Assembly: GCF_008923725.1 (NCBI RefSeq)
Contig: NZ_WBPF01000013.1
Span: 949,580-1,008,188 of the forward strand
DNA length: 58,609 nt
Direction of reading: 5' to 3'
Origin: Bacillus sp. CH140a_4T
GTDB taxonomy: Bacteria > Bacillota > Bacilli > Bacillales > Bacillaceae_G
Shown here: positions 7,116 to 16,800 of the stretch, one piece after another
Position numbering within the stretch: position 1 is the stretch's first letter
Layout: every line of letters starts with the position of its first letter
Made by a program: the position numbers and the translations under genes
The notes under the pieces: generated by a model
Databases searched by the model: none
Told to the model about the DNA's origin: nothing
What the model saw: only the letters and a program-made list of their open reading frames with translations

Positions 7116-8231
7116 ATGAAAGATCCACGCATTGAAAAGTTAGCATACAATTTAATTAACTACTCTATCCGCTTACAAAAAGGCGAAAAAGTATTAATTG
7201 AAAACTTTGGCTTACAAAAAGAACTTGTAACTGCACTTGTAAAAGAAGCATATGCAGCTGGTGGTTTCCCATTCGTTTCTTTAAAAGATCATCAAGTAGA
7301 TCGCTCTTTATTAATGGGTGCTACTGAAGAACATTTTGAACAAATCGCTGCATATGAAGCAAGCGTAATGAAAGATATGGACGCTTATATCGGTCTTCGC
7401 TCTGGCGATAACATTAACGAACAAGCTGACGTACCAAGTGAAAGAATGCAAATTCACGGTCAAACAGTTGGTAAGAAAGTTCATAGAGACATCCGTGTTC
7501 CGAAAACACGCTGGGTTGTTCTTCGCTACCCAAATGCTTCTATGGCGCAGCTTGCTAAAATGAGCACAGAAGCTTTCGAAGACTTCTACTTCGAAGTTTG
7601 TAACTTAGACTACGGTAAAATGGATAAGGCGATGGATAGCCTTGTTACATTAATGAATAAAACAGATAAAGTTCGCTTAACTGGCCCTGGAACTGACTTA
7701 ACATTCTCTATTAAAGACATTCCAGCTATTAAATGCTCTGGTCATTTAAACATTCCAGACGGTGAAGTATACTCTGCACCAGTTCGCGATTCTGTTAACG
7801 GTACAGTTTCTTACAACACACCATCTCCTTACAACGGTTATACGTTTGAAAATGTACAACTTAAGTTTGAGAATGGCCAAATCGTTGAAGCAACTGCAAA
7901 CGATACAGAGCGCATTAACAAAATCTTCGATACAGACGAAGGCGCACGCTTCGTTGGTGAGTTCGCAATCGGCGTAAACCCATACATCTTACATCCAATG
8001 GGAGACATCCTATTCGATGAAAAAATCGATGGCAGCTTCCACTTTACACCTGGACAAGCTTACGACGATGCATGGAACGGCAATAACTCGAACATTCACT
8101 GGGATTTAGTATGCATCCAGCGCCCTGAATACGGCGGCGGCGAAATTTACTTCGACGACGTACTAATCCGTAAAGACGGACGCTTCGTTGTATCTGAATT
8201 AGAAGCTTTAAACCCTGAGAACTTAAAATAA
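7116..8231 (+). CDS. M29-family metal-dependent aminopeptidase (AmpS/PepS-like)
   Basis: 371 aa. N-terminal helices (LAYNLINYSIRLQKGEKVLIE) precede a C-terminal metal-binding half with GEFAIGVNP, GSFHFTPGQAYDD and NIHWDLVCIQRP, which supply the Glu and His/Asp ligands typical of the M29 family (thermophilic aminopeptidase T, AmpS). It removes N-terminal residues from peptides in the cytosol. It is about 40 residues shorter than AmpS of B. subtilis and nearer to PepS-type members. ATG 7116 follows AGGGAGG. A TACAAT hexamer at about 7074 is a plausible -10 element. Monocistronic. Confidence 0.92.
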   Translation: MKDPRIEKLAYNLINYSIRLQKGEKVLIENFGLQKELVTALVKEAYAAGGFPFVSLKDHQVDRSLLMGATEEHFEQIAAYEASVMKDMDAYIGLRSGDNINEQADVPSERMQIHGQTVGKKVHRDIRVPKTRWVVLRYPNASMAQLAKMSTEAFEDFYFEVCNLDYGKMDKAMDSLVTLMNKTDKVRLTGPGTDLTFSIKDIPAIKCSGHLNIPDGEVYSAPVRDSVNGTVSYNTPSPYNGYTFENVQLKFENGQIVEATANDTERINKIFDTDEGARFVGEFAIGVNPYILHPMGDILFDEKIDGSFHFTPGQAYDDAWNGNNSNIHWDLVCIQRPEYGGGEIYFDDVLIRKDGRFVVSELEALNPENLK

Positions 8232-8234
8232 TAA

Positions 8235-8270
8235 TAAAAACGCTCGGAATTTTCTCCGAGCGTTTTTTTA
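8235..8270 (+). terminator. Terminator of the M29 aminopeptidase gene
   Basis: An AAAAACGCTCGG/CCGAGCGTTTTT stem with a nine-base loop and a T run. It probably also terminates the convergent lipoprotein gene. Confidence 0.87.
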
Positions 8271-8702
8271 ATACTTTAATAAGTCTTTCGCCACATCTTC
8301 TGGCACTTTAAAACTCATTTTCTTATTTTTCATTTCAACTTCAACATACGGAACATCTTTATATACTGTCATAGTACCAATTTCATGTAATTCCTTTTTA
8401 TCTTTACTCGACTCTGATAATTTTGGTGTATCTTCTTGATACATTTTAAATGTTTTCCCTTGCGGAGTATGTAAAGGCGCCGATTGCATTTCCCACTTAT
8501 CCATTTTCATGACTTCAAACAGCTTTTCAATTTCTTTCTTATCGGTAATTACTTTTTTATCATTTGATTCTGTAAGTGATTCAATCTCAACCTTTTGTGC
8601 CTTTTCAAAGTTCATATCAGCCTTTTCCTTCTTCGCACTACACCCTATTAAAAGAACGGATGCGGTTAGCAAAAGTAAAAATAACGTAAGGACTTTTTTC
8701 AT
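8268..8702 (-). CDS. Small lipoprotein, function unknown
   Basis: 144 aa. Signal peptide with lipobox LLIGC (Cys21), then a Lys/Glu-rich mature part with the conserved-looking WEMQSAPLHTPQGKTFKMYQ and a C-terminal VPYVEVEMKNKKMSFKVPEDVA segment that looks like beta strands. I do not recognise a named family. It lies just downstream of two small membrane genes in the same direction, 15 bases after the 60-aa gene, so an envelope operon is likely. Confidence 0.7.
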   Translation of the reverse strand: MKKVLTLFLLLLTASVLLIGCSAKKEKADMNFEKAQKVEIESLTESNDKKVITDKKEIEKLFEVMKMDKWEMQSAPLHTPQGKTFKMYQEDTPKLSESSKDKKELHEIGTMTVYKDVPYVEVEMKNKKMSFKVPEDVAKDLLKY

Positions 8703-8717
8703 TTCTAATCCTCCTAA

Positions 8718-8900
8718 CTACATAGAGCTACTTTTTTCGTTTTTTGTTTGCTGAAAATGAAAATAATATAAAAGCGCCACTGCAATAGTACCTATTAATA
8801 TCGGTACATATAAGGGCAGATCCCATTTCATATATACTCTAGTGCAAATAGCAAGCACCAACAAAATTTCCAAACAAAACAAAGGTTTTACATATTTCAT
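8718..8900 (-). CDS. Small two-helix membrane protein
   Basis: 60 aa with two hydrophobic segments (about residues 5-21 and 30-48). ATG 8900 overlaps the stop of the upstream PH-domain gene by four bases (ATGA), a strong sign of coupled translation and of being real. It is followed by the lipoprotein gene. Function unknown. Confidence 0.65.
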   Translation of the reverse strand: MKYVKPLFCLEILLVLAICTRVYMKWDLPLYVPILIGTIAVALLYYFHFQQTKNEKSSSM

Positions 8901-9301
8901 TTCTTACCTACCATTTCTATTTTTACATGTGGATTCTCTTGTTCTACAAGCGATAAAAACCGCTCCATATGTTGCGGCATCGCAACCATATGTACTTTAT
9001 ATGCATTCGTCGTAATTTCAAGAGATTTCCCAACTTGACGAATGATTCTTATCTCTTTCAATACGATATCGTCATTTAAAATGCCGTACTTTAATATACC
9101 ATTTTCTACTTTATGCTTTTTAATAAATACTTCCCAAACGAGTGGCACATTGACAATGAAGCATAAGCCCATTCCAATTAACGCTGACATCCACTTTTCT
9201 TGATTGGTGAAAAGTATGACAAGTGGATACACAAACATAAAAGCTAATGTGAGACCAACGAAAATTACTACTGACTTACTTCTTTGAATTGGAAAATTCA
9301 T
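8897..9301 (-). CDS. Membrane protein with bacterial PH-like domain
   Basis: 134 aa. Two transmembrane helices (about residues 12-31 and 39-60) are followed by a soluble domain (VENGILKYGILNDDIVLKEIRIIRQVGKSLEI) that matches YyaB-type bacterial PH domains: two short strands, a conserved basic loop and MPQHMERFLSLVE. Such proteins are of unknown function, often envelope-related. First gene of a likely three-gene operon with the 60-aa membrane protein and the lipoprotein. Confidence 0.72.
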   Translation of the reverse strand: MNFPIQRSKSVVIFVGLTLAFMFVYPLVILFTNQEKWMSALIGMGLCFIVNVPLVWEVFIKKHKVENGILKYGILNDDIVLKEIRIIRQVGKSLEITTNAYKVHMVAMPQHMERFLSLVEQENPHVKIEMVGKK

Positions 9302-9347
9302 ACCTACACCCCTAACTAAATTATACCATTATTTCCATTTTAGTTCA

Positions 9348-9378
9348 TAAAAAAAGGCCATTTCTGAATGACCTTCTT
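9348..9378 (-). terminator. Terminator of the GNAT gene
   Basis: On the minus strand a stem AAGGTCATT/AATGGCCTT (one mismatch) with a short loop is followed by seven Ts, 25 bases after the acetyltransferase stop. Confidence 0.7.
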
Positions 9379-9401
9379 AAACGATATACATATAACATTT
9401 C

Positions 9402-9956
9402 TTACTTACCTTGAATCTCTTTCCACTCAGAAGCTAGTAAACTATATACAGCGATATCATGAAAATGATCATATAACCATTCATCATCTCTTAAAATACC
9501 ATCTAACTTAAAACCTAAACGCTCTGGAATAGCGCGACTTTTCACATTTTCAACACCGCATCTAATTTCCATTTTATTTAATTTTAAACTCTCAAATGCA
9601 TAGTGAAGTACAGCCTTCACGCTACGCGTCATAATACCTTTCCCACCAGCATCTTCCGCAAGGTAATATCCGAGACTCGCCGCTTTCTTTCCCCAGCTTA
9701 CCGGATGAATGCCTACCATCCCAACGAGCTTTCCTTTGTAACGTATGCCACTTTCAAAACCGTCTCCCTCTGCAAACTTCTTTAACCACATCGGACAAAT
9801 CTCATCATACGCACCAGCAGATTTTACCCCATCTACCCAAGGAAGCCATCTTCGTAAATGATTACGGTTTTGGTCTATTAATTGATATAGATCCTCTTTA
9901 TGATGCTTCTCTAATAACTGTAATTCGATTTCATCGTCTACTCGAAGTGTGAACAT
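9402..9956 (-). CDS. GNAT acetyltransferase, RimJ/RimL (YdaF) type
   Basis: 184 aa. It begins with ELQLLEKHHKEDLYQLIDQNRNHLRRWLPWV, a typical start of the ribosomal-protein-serine acetyltransferase subgroup. The acetyl-CoA loop appears as AEDAGGKGIMTRSVKAVLHYAF, and NVKSRAIPERLGFKLDGILRD is the standard end of the fold. Predicted to transfer an acetyl group from acetyl-CoA to a protein N-terminus or small amine; the substrate is unknown. ATG follows GGGAG at nine bases. Divergent from the padR operon, sharing a 144-bp promoter region. Confidence 0.88.
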   Translation of the reverse strand: MFTLRVDDEIELQLLEKHHKEDLYQLIDQNRNHLRRWLPWVDGVKSAGAYDEICPMWLKKFAEGDGFESGIRYKGKLVGMVGIHPVSWGKKAASLGYYLAEDAGGKGIMTRSVKAVLHYAFESLKLNKMEIRCGVENVKSRAIPERLGFKLDGILRDDEWLYDHFHDIAVYSLLASEWKEIQGK

Positions 9957-10009
9957 GTTTTTTAGCTCCCTTTTAGTTTTCTTATTATTCTAACACTTAC
10001 AGATGTAAA

Positions 10010-10037
10010 TTGTTAAATATTAACACTTTCTTATAAT
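10010..10037 (+). promoter_or_regulatory. padR promoter
   Basis: A TTGTTA -35 (10010-10015), a 16-base spacer and a perfect TATAAT -10 (10032-10037). Transcription would start near 10044, just before the dyad at 10055. Confidence 0.65.
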
Positions 10038-10054
10038 TTTATATATGAACAACC

Positions 10055-10094
10055 ACTATATATGATTGATATCTAGATATGAATCATATATAGT
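10055..10094 (+). promoter_or_regulatory. 40-bp dyad, candidate PadR operator in the 5' UTR
   Basis: Perfect 13-bp arms (ACTATATATGATT, 10055-10067, and AATCATATATAGT, 10082-10094) surround a 14-base centre that is itself partly symmetric (ATATCTAGATAT). It ends six bases before the padR ATG. Position and symmetry suit autorepression by the PadR protein. In RNA it would form a hairpin over the region where a ribosome site should be. Confidence 0.7.
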
Positions 10095-10100
10095 TAAAGC

Positions 10101-10445
10101 ATGGAAAAAAATGATAATTTTATAATTCAATTACGTAAAGGTGTTTTTGATCTCGCTATTTTGTCTTTAATAAGTAAACAACCTATGTACGGATACGAAA
10201 TTACAAGTGCATTACAAGATATCCCTGTGTTTCATATCCCAAACGGTTCGATTTACCCTATATTAAATCGAATCACGAAAAACAATTGGGCTGTTTCCTA
10301 TTGGGAAGAGTCCGGTGATGGCCCAAAAAGAAAGTACTATCGCATTACAGACGAAGGGAGAGAAATTTTATATAGTCGCTTACATGATTATGATGCAGTT
10401 TATCAAGCTCTAATGTTACTAGCTAAAGGAGAGGATAAAAAATGA
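10101..10445 (+). CDS. PadR-family transcriptional regulator
   Basis: 114 aa. A winged helix (LRKGVFDLAILSLISKQPMYGYEITSALQ), the PadR signature (IPNGSIYPILNRI) and the wing (GPKRKYYRITDEGREIL) are followed by a short C-terminal helix, so it is a small subfamily-2 type. It most likely represses its own operon through the adjacent dyad. No Shine-Dalgarno is visible upstream of ATG 10101 (TAGTTAAAGC); a short 5' UTR or unusual initiation is possible. Its stop overlaps the start of the next gene by four bases, as is common for PadR and HAAS-domain membrane partners. Confidence 0.9.
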   Translation: MEKNDNFIIQLRKGVFDLAILSLISKQPMYGYEITSALQDIPVFHIPNGSIYPILNRITKNNWAVSYWEESGDGPKRKYYRITDEGREILYSRLHDYDAVYQALMLLAKGEDKK

Positions 10446-11104
10446 ACAAGGAACAATTCTTCGCAAATGAACTCATTACTTCTTTCTTACAGGATTTCAA
10501 CAAAGGTTTAATGAACTTACCTACACCAGCAAGAGAACAACATGTGCTAGAAATCAAATCTGATTTATATGAAAATGCATTAAGTAAAGAAAGTGAAGGG
10601 ATACCATTAGAAATCATCCCTTCACAAGTGATTGAAGAATTTCTTCCTCCAAAAGAGTTAGCAAAGGAAATTGCAGTAGAATATACAGATGTTATTCAAA
10701 ATGCACAGCAATCTACAAATACATTTATCAAATACTTTACAGGTCTATCAGTTGCTCCACTTGTTGCTTTATCAGTACCTATCGCACTTGGCTTTATAAA
10801 TATTTCAGCTAATTTACCATTTTTATTAGCCTTTATCGCAAGCAACATTTGGTTCATCTGTAGAGAAAACCATTGGAATACACAGCAATTAAAATTTTTA
10901 AAAACAATGATTTCCTTTAGTACTAGCGTTTTAATCGCACTTCCATTTGCATTTTTTGCAATTCGAATTATGATAACAAAACAATTCGATATGTTTTCAT
11001 TCTATTATTTAATTGGATACGTACTTTTTAGTTCAATTTATATCGTTTTGTTGAAACAACTATACAAAAAGAATCAACAATACCAACATATCAACGCTTT
11101 TTAA
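10442..11104 (+). CDS. HAAS-domain membrane protein, PadR partner
   Basis: 220 aa. The N-terminal 90 residues (FFANELITSFLQDFNKGLMNLP, then EIKSDLYENAL and VIEEFLPPKELAKEIAVEY) match the HAAS/DUF1700 helical domain that is usually encoded beside PadR genes. Four transmembrane helices follow (about residues 97-115, 119-137, 150-170 and 182-202). HAAS is thought to be a signalling module for membrane stress; the exact role is unknown. Translationally coupled to padR through an ATGA overlap. A terminator follows. Confidence 0.82.
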   Translation: MNKEQFFANELITSFLQDFNKGLMNLPTPAREQHVLEIKSDLYENALSKESEGIPLEIIPSQVIEEFLPPKELAKEIAVEYTDVIQNAQQSTNTFIKYFTGLSVAPLVALSVPIALGFINISANLPFLLAFIASNIWFICRENHWNTQQLKFLKTMISFSTSVLIALPFAFFAIRIMITKQFDMFSFYYLIGYVLFSSIYIVLLKQLYKKNQQYQHINAF

Positions 11105-11121
11105 AATATATCGAACACAAC

Positions 11122-11156
11122 AAAAAAGACGCACAGCCACAGCTATGCGTCTTTTC
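11122..11156 (+). terminator. Terminator between padR operon and murC
   Basis: An AAAGACGCA/TGCGTCTTT stem with a 13-base loop; A and T runs on either side suit both convergent transcripts. A single ATATATCG repeat half lies just before it (about 11,107-11,114). Confidence 0.78.
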
Positions 11157-11158
11157 TA

Positions 11159-12469
11159 TTACTTCTCTGCAACTTGAACTTCTTTTACGTAAGCTGCTTC
11201 GAATTTTTGGATGTCTCCTGCGCCCATGAAAATTAGAACACCGTTTTTATGTTTCTTTAATACATCCGTTGTTGTATCTGTAATTAGTTCTGCACCGTCA
11301 ATACGCTTTTGCAGATCTTCAATTGTTAATTCGCCTTTGTTTTCGCGCGCTGATCCGAAAATATCACATAAGTATACTTGATCAGCTTTGCTTAGGCTTT
11401 CAGCGAACTCATCTAAGAACTTTTCTGTACGTGAGAATGTATGTGGCTGGAATACAGCGACAACTTCACGCTCTGGATGTTTTTGACGAGCTGCTTCAAT
11501 CGTTGCATTAATTTCTGTCGGATGGTGTGCGTAGTCATCGATAATAACTTGCTCTCCCATCGGCTTTTCATTAAAGCGACGTTTTACGCCTTCAAAAGTT
11601 GTTAGCTGATGCTTAACTGCTTCTACATCAACGTTTTCATAATGGCAAAGCGCGATTACTGCTAATGCATTTAACACGCTATGGTTGCCGTATCCTGTAA
11701 TTTTGAACGTGTCATAGTACGTATTACGAACGAATACATCGAAAATAGTACCATCTGTTCTCTTTTGAATGTTACGTGCTTGGAAATCATTATCTTCTCC
11801 AAATCCATAGAAAATAACAGGTACTTTCGCTTGAATTTTTTGAAGTTCTTCATCATCTCCACATGCAATAATGCCTTTTTTCACTTGCAATGCCATCTCT
11901 TGGAATGCATTGAATACATCATTGATATCTGTGAAATAATCCGGATGATCAAAATCAATATTTGTCATAATCGCATAGTCTGGATAATAAGACAAGAAAT
12001 GACGACGATACTCACAAGCTTCAAATACAAAATACTTACTATTTTCTACCCCATGCCCTGTTCCATCTCCAATAAGGTAAGATGTAGGGTGTGCACCTTG
12101 CATTACATGGGCTAACAAACCAGTTGTTGATGTTTTTCCATGTGCACCAGTTACAGCAACGCTTGTGTATTGGTTCATAAGGTCACCTAAGAAGTGATGG
12201 TAACGATGTACTGGGATGTTTAATTCTTTTGCTGCTACGATTTCTTCATGCGTATCAGGAAATGCATTTCCTGCAATAATCACTTGTCCTTCTTTTACAT
12301 TATTTTTATCAAAAGGAAGGATCGAGATATTACGCTTTTCCAACGCTGTTTGTGTAAAGAAACGCTTTTCATAATCAGACCCTTGAACAGTATGCTTCAT
12401 GTCATGAAGAATTTGAGCTAATGAACTCATTCCTGTTCCTTTAATTCCTACAAAATGGTAAACTGTCAT
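11159..12469 (-). CDS. murC: UDP-N-acetylmuramate--L-alanine ligase
   Basis: 436 aa, normal MurC length. N-terminal UDP-binding loop ([14 protein letters not shown]), ATP-binding P-loop ([14 protein letters not shown] near residue 110) and the C-terminal ligase motif ([14 protein letters not shown], followed by [10 protein letters not shown]). It adds L-alanine to UDP-MurNAc, the first step of the peptidoglycan stem peptide, in the cytosol. ATG is preceded by GGAGG. Next to sftA/ytpT as in B. subtilis, but with a nicotinate phosphoribosyltransferase gene inserted between them. Confidence 0.97.
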   Translation of the reverse strand: MTVYHFVGIKGTGMSSLAQILHDMKHTVQGSDYEKRFFTQTALEKRNISILPFDKNNVKEGQVIIAGNAFPDTHEEIVAAKELNIPVHRYHHFLGDLMNQYTSVAVTGAHGKTSTTGLLAHVMQGAHPTSYLIGDGTGHGVENSKYFVFEACEYRRHFLSYYPDYAIMTNIDFDHPDYFTDINDVFNAFQEMALQVKKGIIACGDDEELQKIQAKVPVIFYGFGEDNDFQARNIQKRTDGTIFDVFVRNTYYDTFKITGYGNHSVLNALAVIALCHYENVDVEAVKHQLTTFEGVKRRFNEKPMGEQVIIDDYAHHPTEINATIEAARQKHPEREVVAVFQPHTFSRTEKFLDEFAESLSKADQVYLCDIFGSARENKGELTIEDLQKRIDGAELITDTTTDVLKKHKNGVLIFMGAGDIQKFEAAYVKEVQVAEK

Positions 12470-12675
12470 CTTAAAGAACCTCCAACATTTCGAACTAATA
12501 CAACGGCCTATCTATAAGACAGTATATGAATCTTTTCTTATTTTGGTAATCATCATACATTTTTGATGTAGTGAAGTTATTCTTTCCCTTCACTTATCAG
12601 GATAAACTCGTACGTACTTTTTATGCCCATAACAAATCCATTATAGCAAAAAAGAAGCCGCTATACTATGATAAC

Positions 12676-12713
12676 AGAAAAACTGATAGGGTCAATCACC
12701 TATCAGTTTTTCT
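12676..12713 (-). terminator. Terminator of nicotinate phosphoribosyltransferase gene
   Basis: A perfect stem AAAAACTGATAGG/CCTATCAGTTTTT with an eight-base loop lies directly after the gene ending at 12719. A/T-symmetric, so active on either strand. Confidence 0.85.
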
Positions 12714-12718
12714 CTCTT

Positions 12719-13837
12719 TTACATATCTTCTCTTTTTTCTAATTGAACACGCTCTAGACGTGGGTTTGGACGATATTTACGACCAGCTTTCGCTTCTGGT
12801 TTTCCATTTAATTCTACGTTATCACCAGTAAAGCCAATATTCATTTTTAATAAGCTACTTCCTACTCCGTATATATCAACAGGTACGTTTTGAGCTTCAA
12901 ATTCACGAATACGTTTCTCATCAAATCCACCAGTTACAACGATGTCTACATGCTGGAATCCTTCTTCATCAAGTGCTTTACGAAGTGCGAATACAAGCGA
13001 TGGGTTTACACCACGTGGATCGAATGTTCCAAGTACTTCTGGGTGGCGAATGAAGTATTGATCAATCATCGTGCGCGACGTATCTACACGTACACCTTTT
13101 AATGTTAATCCAAATTCACGCGCTACGCGAAGTGCATCTGTAATGACATCATTGTTGTAATCAATTAATACAACTAATTCATCTTCTGGGAATTTCTTAT
13201 GATATGCTTTTGCCGCTTCCACAACATCACCATTAAACATTTGAATTAATGCGTGAGGCATTGTCCCCATACCACTTCTGCCCCACCATTCATTCATCGC
13301 ATGCGTCGCTTGTGCACTCATACCTCCGATGTATGCTGCATAACCGTCACCAGCTTGTTGTGTATAATGATCGTCACGATCTCCCATGAAAATAACTGGT
13401 TTTTCTTTATCTACACTACGTGCAGCTTGGACAACGTTATATACGTTTGTCGCAACTGATGTACGACGAGCTAAAATCCCATCAATGACACCTTCTAAAA
13501 ATCCGAAATTTTCATAAGGACCATGAATTGTTAACACTGTTTCAAACGGACTAATATTATCGCCATCTTTTAAAGAGTTAATTTCAAGTTCCTCAGGATT
13601 TTTAGCGAATGTTTGTAGCAATGCAATCACTTCATCTGTTCCGCAAAGAACTGCATTTTCCTTTTGGAAAAATTGCATCGTCACAACACTTTTCGGGCGA
13701 AATTCTTCAATGATTTCTCTAGTCTTTAAAAAGTAAACGGCAGAGAACCAACCTTCTCCAACACGTTCGTCAAATTTAAATGTTCTATTTGTTAGTCTAT
13801 TTATTTCACCTTTTAATTTTAATTCAATCTCTTTCAT
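12719..13837 (-). CDS. Nicotinate phosphoribosyltransferase (short form)
   Basis: 372 aa. Motifs of the type II PRTase fold are seen: FFQKENAVLCG, the ILARRTSVATNVYNV segment, GDRDDHYTQQAGDG, the DTSRTMIDQY strand end and IVVTGGFDEKRI with GVGSSLL for phosphate binding. It would make nicotinate mononucleotide from nicotinate and PRPP in NAD salvage. It is shorter than the pncB-type enzyme of about 490 aa and resembles the archaeal/Thermoplasma type; a second NAPRTase elsewhere in the genome is likely. Start ATG follows GGAG. Its position between murC and sftA is not found in B. subtilis. Confidence 0.85.
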   Translation of the reverse strand: MKEIELKLKGEINRLTNRTFKFDERVGEGWFSAVYFLKTREIIEEFRPKSVVTMQFFQKENAVLCGTDEVIALLQTFAKNPEELEINSLKDGDNISPFETVLTIHGPYENFGFLEGVIDGILARRTSVATNVYNVVQAARSVDKEKPVIFMGDRDDHYTQQAGDGYAAYIGGMSAQATHAMNEWWGRSGMGTMPHALIQMFNGDVVEAAKAYHKKFPEDELVVLIDYNNDVITDALRVAREFGLTLKGVRVDTSRTMIDQYFIRHPEVLGTFDPRGVNPSLVFALRKALDEEGFQHVDIVVTGGFDEKRIREFEAQNVPVDIYGVGSSLLKMNIGFTGDNVELNGKPEAKAGRKYRPNPRLERVQLEKREDM

Positions 13838-13898
13838 GTCGCTTTACTCCCTACTTTACTATCCAACATTTTCTATTAGTATACAGCAAAACCGTTTA

Positions 13899-16800
13899 CT
13901 ATACATTTGTTTCCTGCATAGCAGCGAATTCATCCTCAGAAATAAGGACGTCTCTCGGTTTCGTTCCTCTTCCTTCAGAAATAATCCCTTGCGATTCCAT
14001 CTCTTCAATGAGACGTGCCGCGCGATTATAACCGATGCGGAATTTTCGCTGTACAGAAGATGTGGACGCTCCCCCTTGTTCTACAACAAATTGACATGCA
14101 TCAAAGAACAATTCGTCTTCGGACTCAGCCTGTTCTGTTTTCGCTAATAAATCCTCTTGCTTAAATAAGTAATTCGGCTTCATTTGCTTTCTCACATGAT
14201 CAACTGTCTTTTCAATCTCATCATCCGATACATATACACCTTGTACACGAACTGGTTTAGACGTACCGTTTCCTAAAAATAGCATATCACCACGGCCAAG
14301 TAATTTCTCCGCGCCTCCAATATCAATAATCGTACGCGAATCAACTTGAGATGATACAGTAAACGCAATACGCGTTGGAATGTTTGACTTAATTAAACCT
14401 GTAATAACATCTACAGATGGACGCTGCGTCGCTACTAATAAATGAATACCACACGCACGTGCTTTTTGTGCAATACGACAAATCGCTTCCTCAACATCAC
14501 CAGGTGCTACCATCATTAAGTCGGCTAACTCATCAATGACAATAACGATATAAGGTAATGTCTCTCCCGGAATTTCTCGCCCACTTACAATCGTATTGTA
14601 ACGGGTTAAATCACGAGCACCAGCGTGCGCAAACAATTCATAACGGCGTTCCATCTCTTCGACTGCCCACTTTAAAGCCGCTGTTGCTGCTTTTACATCC
14701 GTAATAACAGGTGCTACAAGATGTGGAACAGAATTGTATGGTGCAAGCTCAACCATCTTTGGATCGATTAACATTAACTTCACTTCATGCGGTTTCGCTT
14801 TATATAAAATGCTCGTTAAAATTGCGTTAATACACACACTTTTACCAGAACCAGTCGCACCCGCAATAAGTCCGTGTGGCATTTTTCGAATATCCGTTAC
14901 GATTGGATCACCTGAAATATCAAGTCCAAGCGCAACAGTAAGCGGTGATTCACTCTTTGTAAACACAGGACTTCTTAAAATTTCACGAAGAAATACTGGC
15001 TTACTTTCCTTATTCGGAACTTCAATTCCAATCGCACTCTTCCCTGGAATTGGCGCTTCAATACGAATATCTTTCGCTGCTAAACTCAGCTTAATATCAT
15101 CGCTTAAGTTTGTAATTTTATTTACTTTCACACCTGGGTCTGGCTGTACTTCAAAACGAGTTACCGCCGGACCTTGTGACACATTAATAACATGTGCACC
15201 AACATGGAAATTATTAAACGTTGTATCTAATAATTCTTTCTGTTCATCCAACCACTCCGTATTATCCAACGCCGCTTGCTGCGGAATTGATAACAATGTT
15301 AATGGCGGAATTGCATATGTCGGTGGTGTTTGCAATACATTTCGCATATCGTTCTCTCTTTGATTTACAACATATGCTTTCTCTTGTACTTCCTTACTTG
15401 AAAGTGACTTTTGTACTTGCTCTACCACTACTTGCTGCACTGGACGTTCTTCCACTTGTGGTTCTACTGCCACTTGTTGCACTGGTTGTTCTTCCACTCG
15501 TGATTCTACCACCACTTGCTGCATTGGTTTCTCTTCCACTTGTGGTTCTACTGCCACTTGTTGCACTCGTTGTTCTTCCACTCGCGATTCTACCACCACT
15601 TGCTGCATTGGTTTCTCTTCCACTTGTGGTTCTACTGCCACTTGTTGCACTGGTTGTTCTTCCACTCGTGATTCTACCACCACTTGTTGCACTGGTGTTT
15701 CTTCCATTTTCGGTTCCACTACTTCTTGTTGCACTAATGTTTCTTCTACTTGTTGTATAGGCTTATTCTCTACTCGTTCGCTCATAGAAGATTGCATTGC
15801 ATTCGCTCTAGCCGCATGTCTTTCCATTAATCGCGTTCTGTCTTGTTTCAACATAACAACATTAAATGGTACGTGACGCTTCTTCTCACGTTTTGGTTCT
15901 TCTTTTTGTACAATTGGTTGTTCTTCTGCAATCGGTGCTTCTTCTACAACTCGTTGTTCTTCTTCAATCGGTGCTTCTTCTACAACTTGTTGTTCTTCTT
16001 CAATCGATTCTTCTTCAATCGATGCTTCTTCTACAGCTTGTTGTTCTTCTGCAATTAAAACATTTGCAAAGCTTTGAACATCTTTTTTCGTTTGTTCATC
16101 AGCCTCAGCAACATGTATGAATTCATTCTTTTGTTCAATTGCTTTATTTAACAACATTTCTTGCTGCGTTTCCTCAAGTGCTACAGGTTCCGCTTCTTTT
16201 GCTTCTGTAATTACTTCCACTTCTTCTGACTCTTCTGCTTCTGCAATTACTTCCACTTCTTCTGACTCTTCTGTTTCCGCAATTACTTCCACTTCTTCTG
16301 ACTCTTCTGTTTCCGCAATTACTTTCACTTCTTCTGACTCTTCTATTTCTGCAATTACTTCCACTTCTTCTGACTCTTCTGTTTCTGCAATTACTTCCAC
16401 TTCTTCTGGTGCTTCTGCTCCTGCAATTACTTCCACTTCTTCTGACTCTTCTATTTCTGCAATTACTTCCACTTCTTCTGACTCTTCTATTTCTGCAATT
16501 ACTTCCACTTCTTCTGACTCTTCTGTTTCTGCAATTACTTCCACTTCTTCTGGTATTTCCACGATGATTGTTTCTTCAAGTTTTTCTTCTGCTTTGACAA
16601 TCACTGATTCTTCTGGAGCTTGCTTTTCTACTTCAATAGTAGGTTGTTCTATTTCTGTATTACGTTTAATTTCTTCTGATAATATTGTATCCTCGTGCTC
16701 TACTTTAGAATCTACTAATTCTGTTTGTAGAATGTTTTTGGCCACTACATCACTTTCTTGCTTCGCATCTTCCATACGCTCAACAATTGTTTGATGAAGT

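Noticed and set aside
11681-12115. 144-codon plus-strand frame inside murC
   Set aside because: Fully antisense to a well-conserved gene, no ribosome site, Cys/Ile-rich shadow composition.
15221-16794. Plus-strand open frames opposite sftA, including a Ser/Thr-rich 225-codon frame
   Set aside because: They mirror the sftA repeats in other frames, have no start signals and no match to any family.
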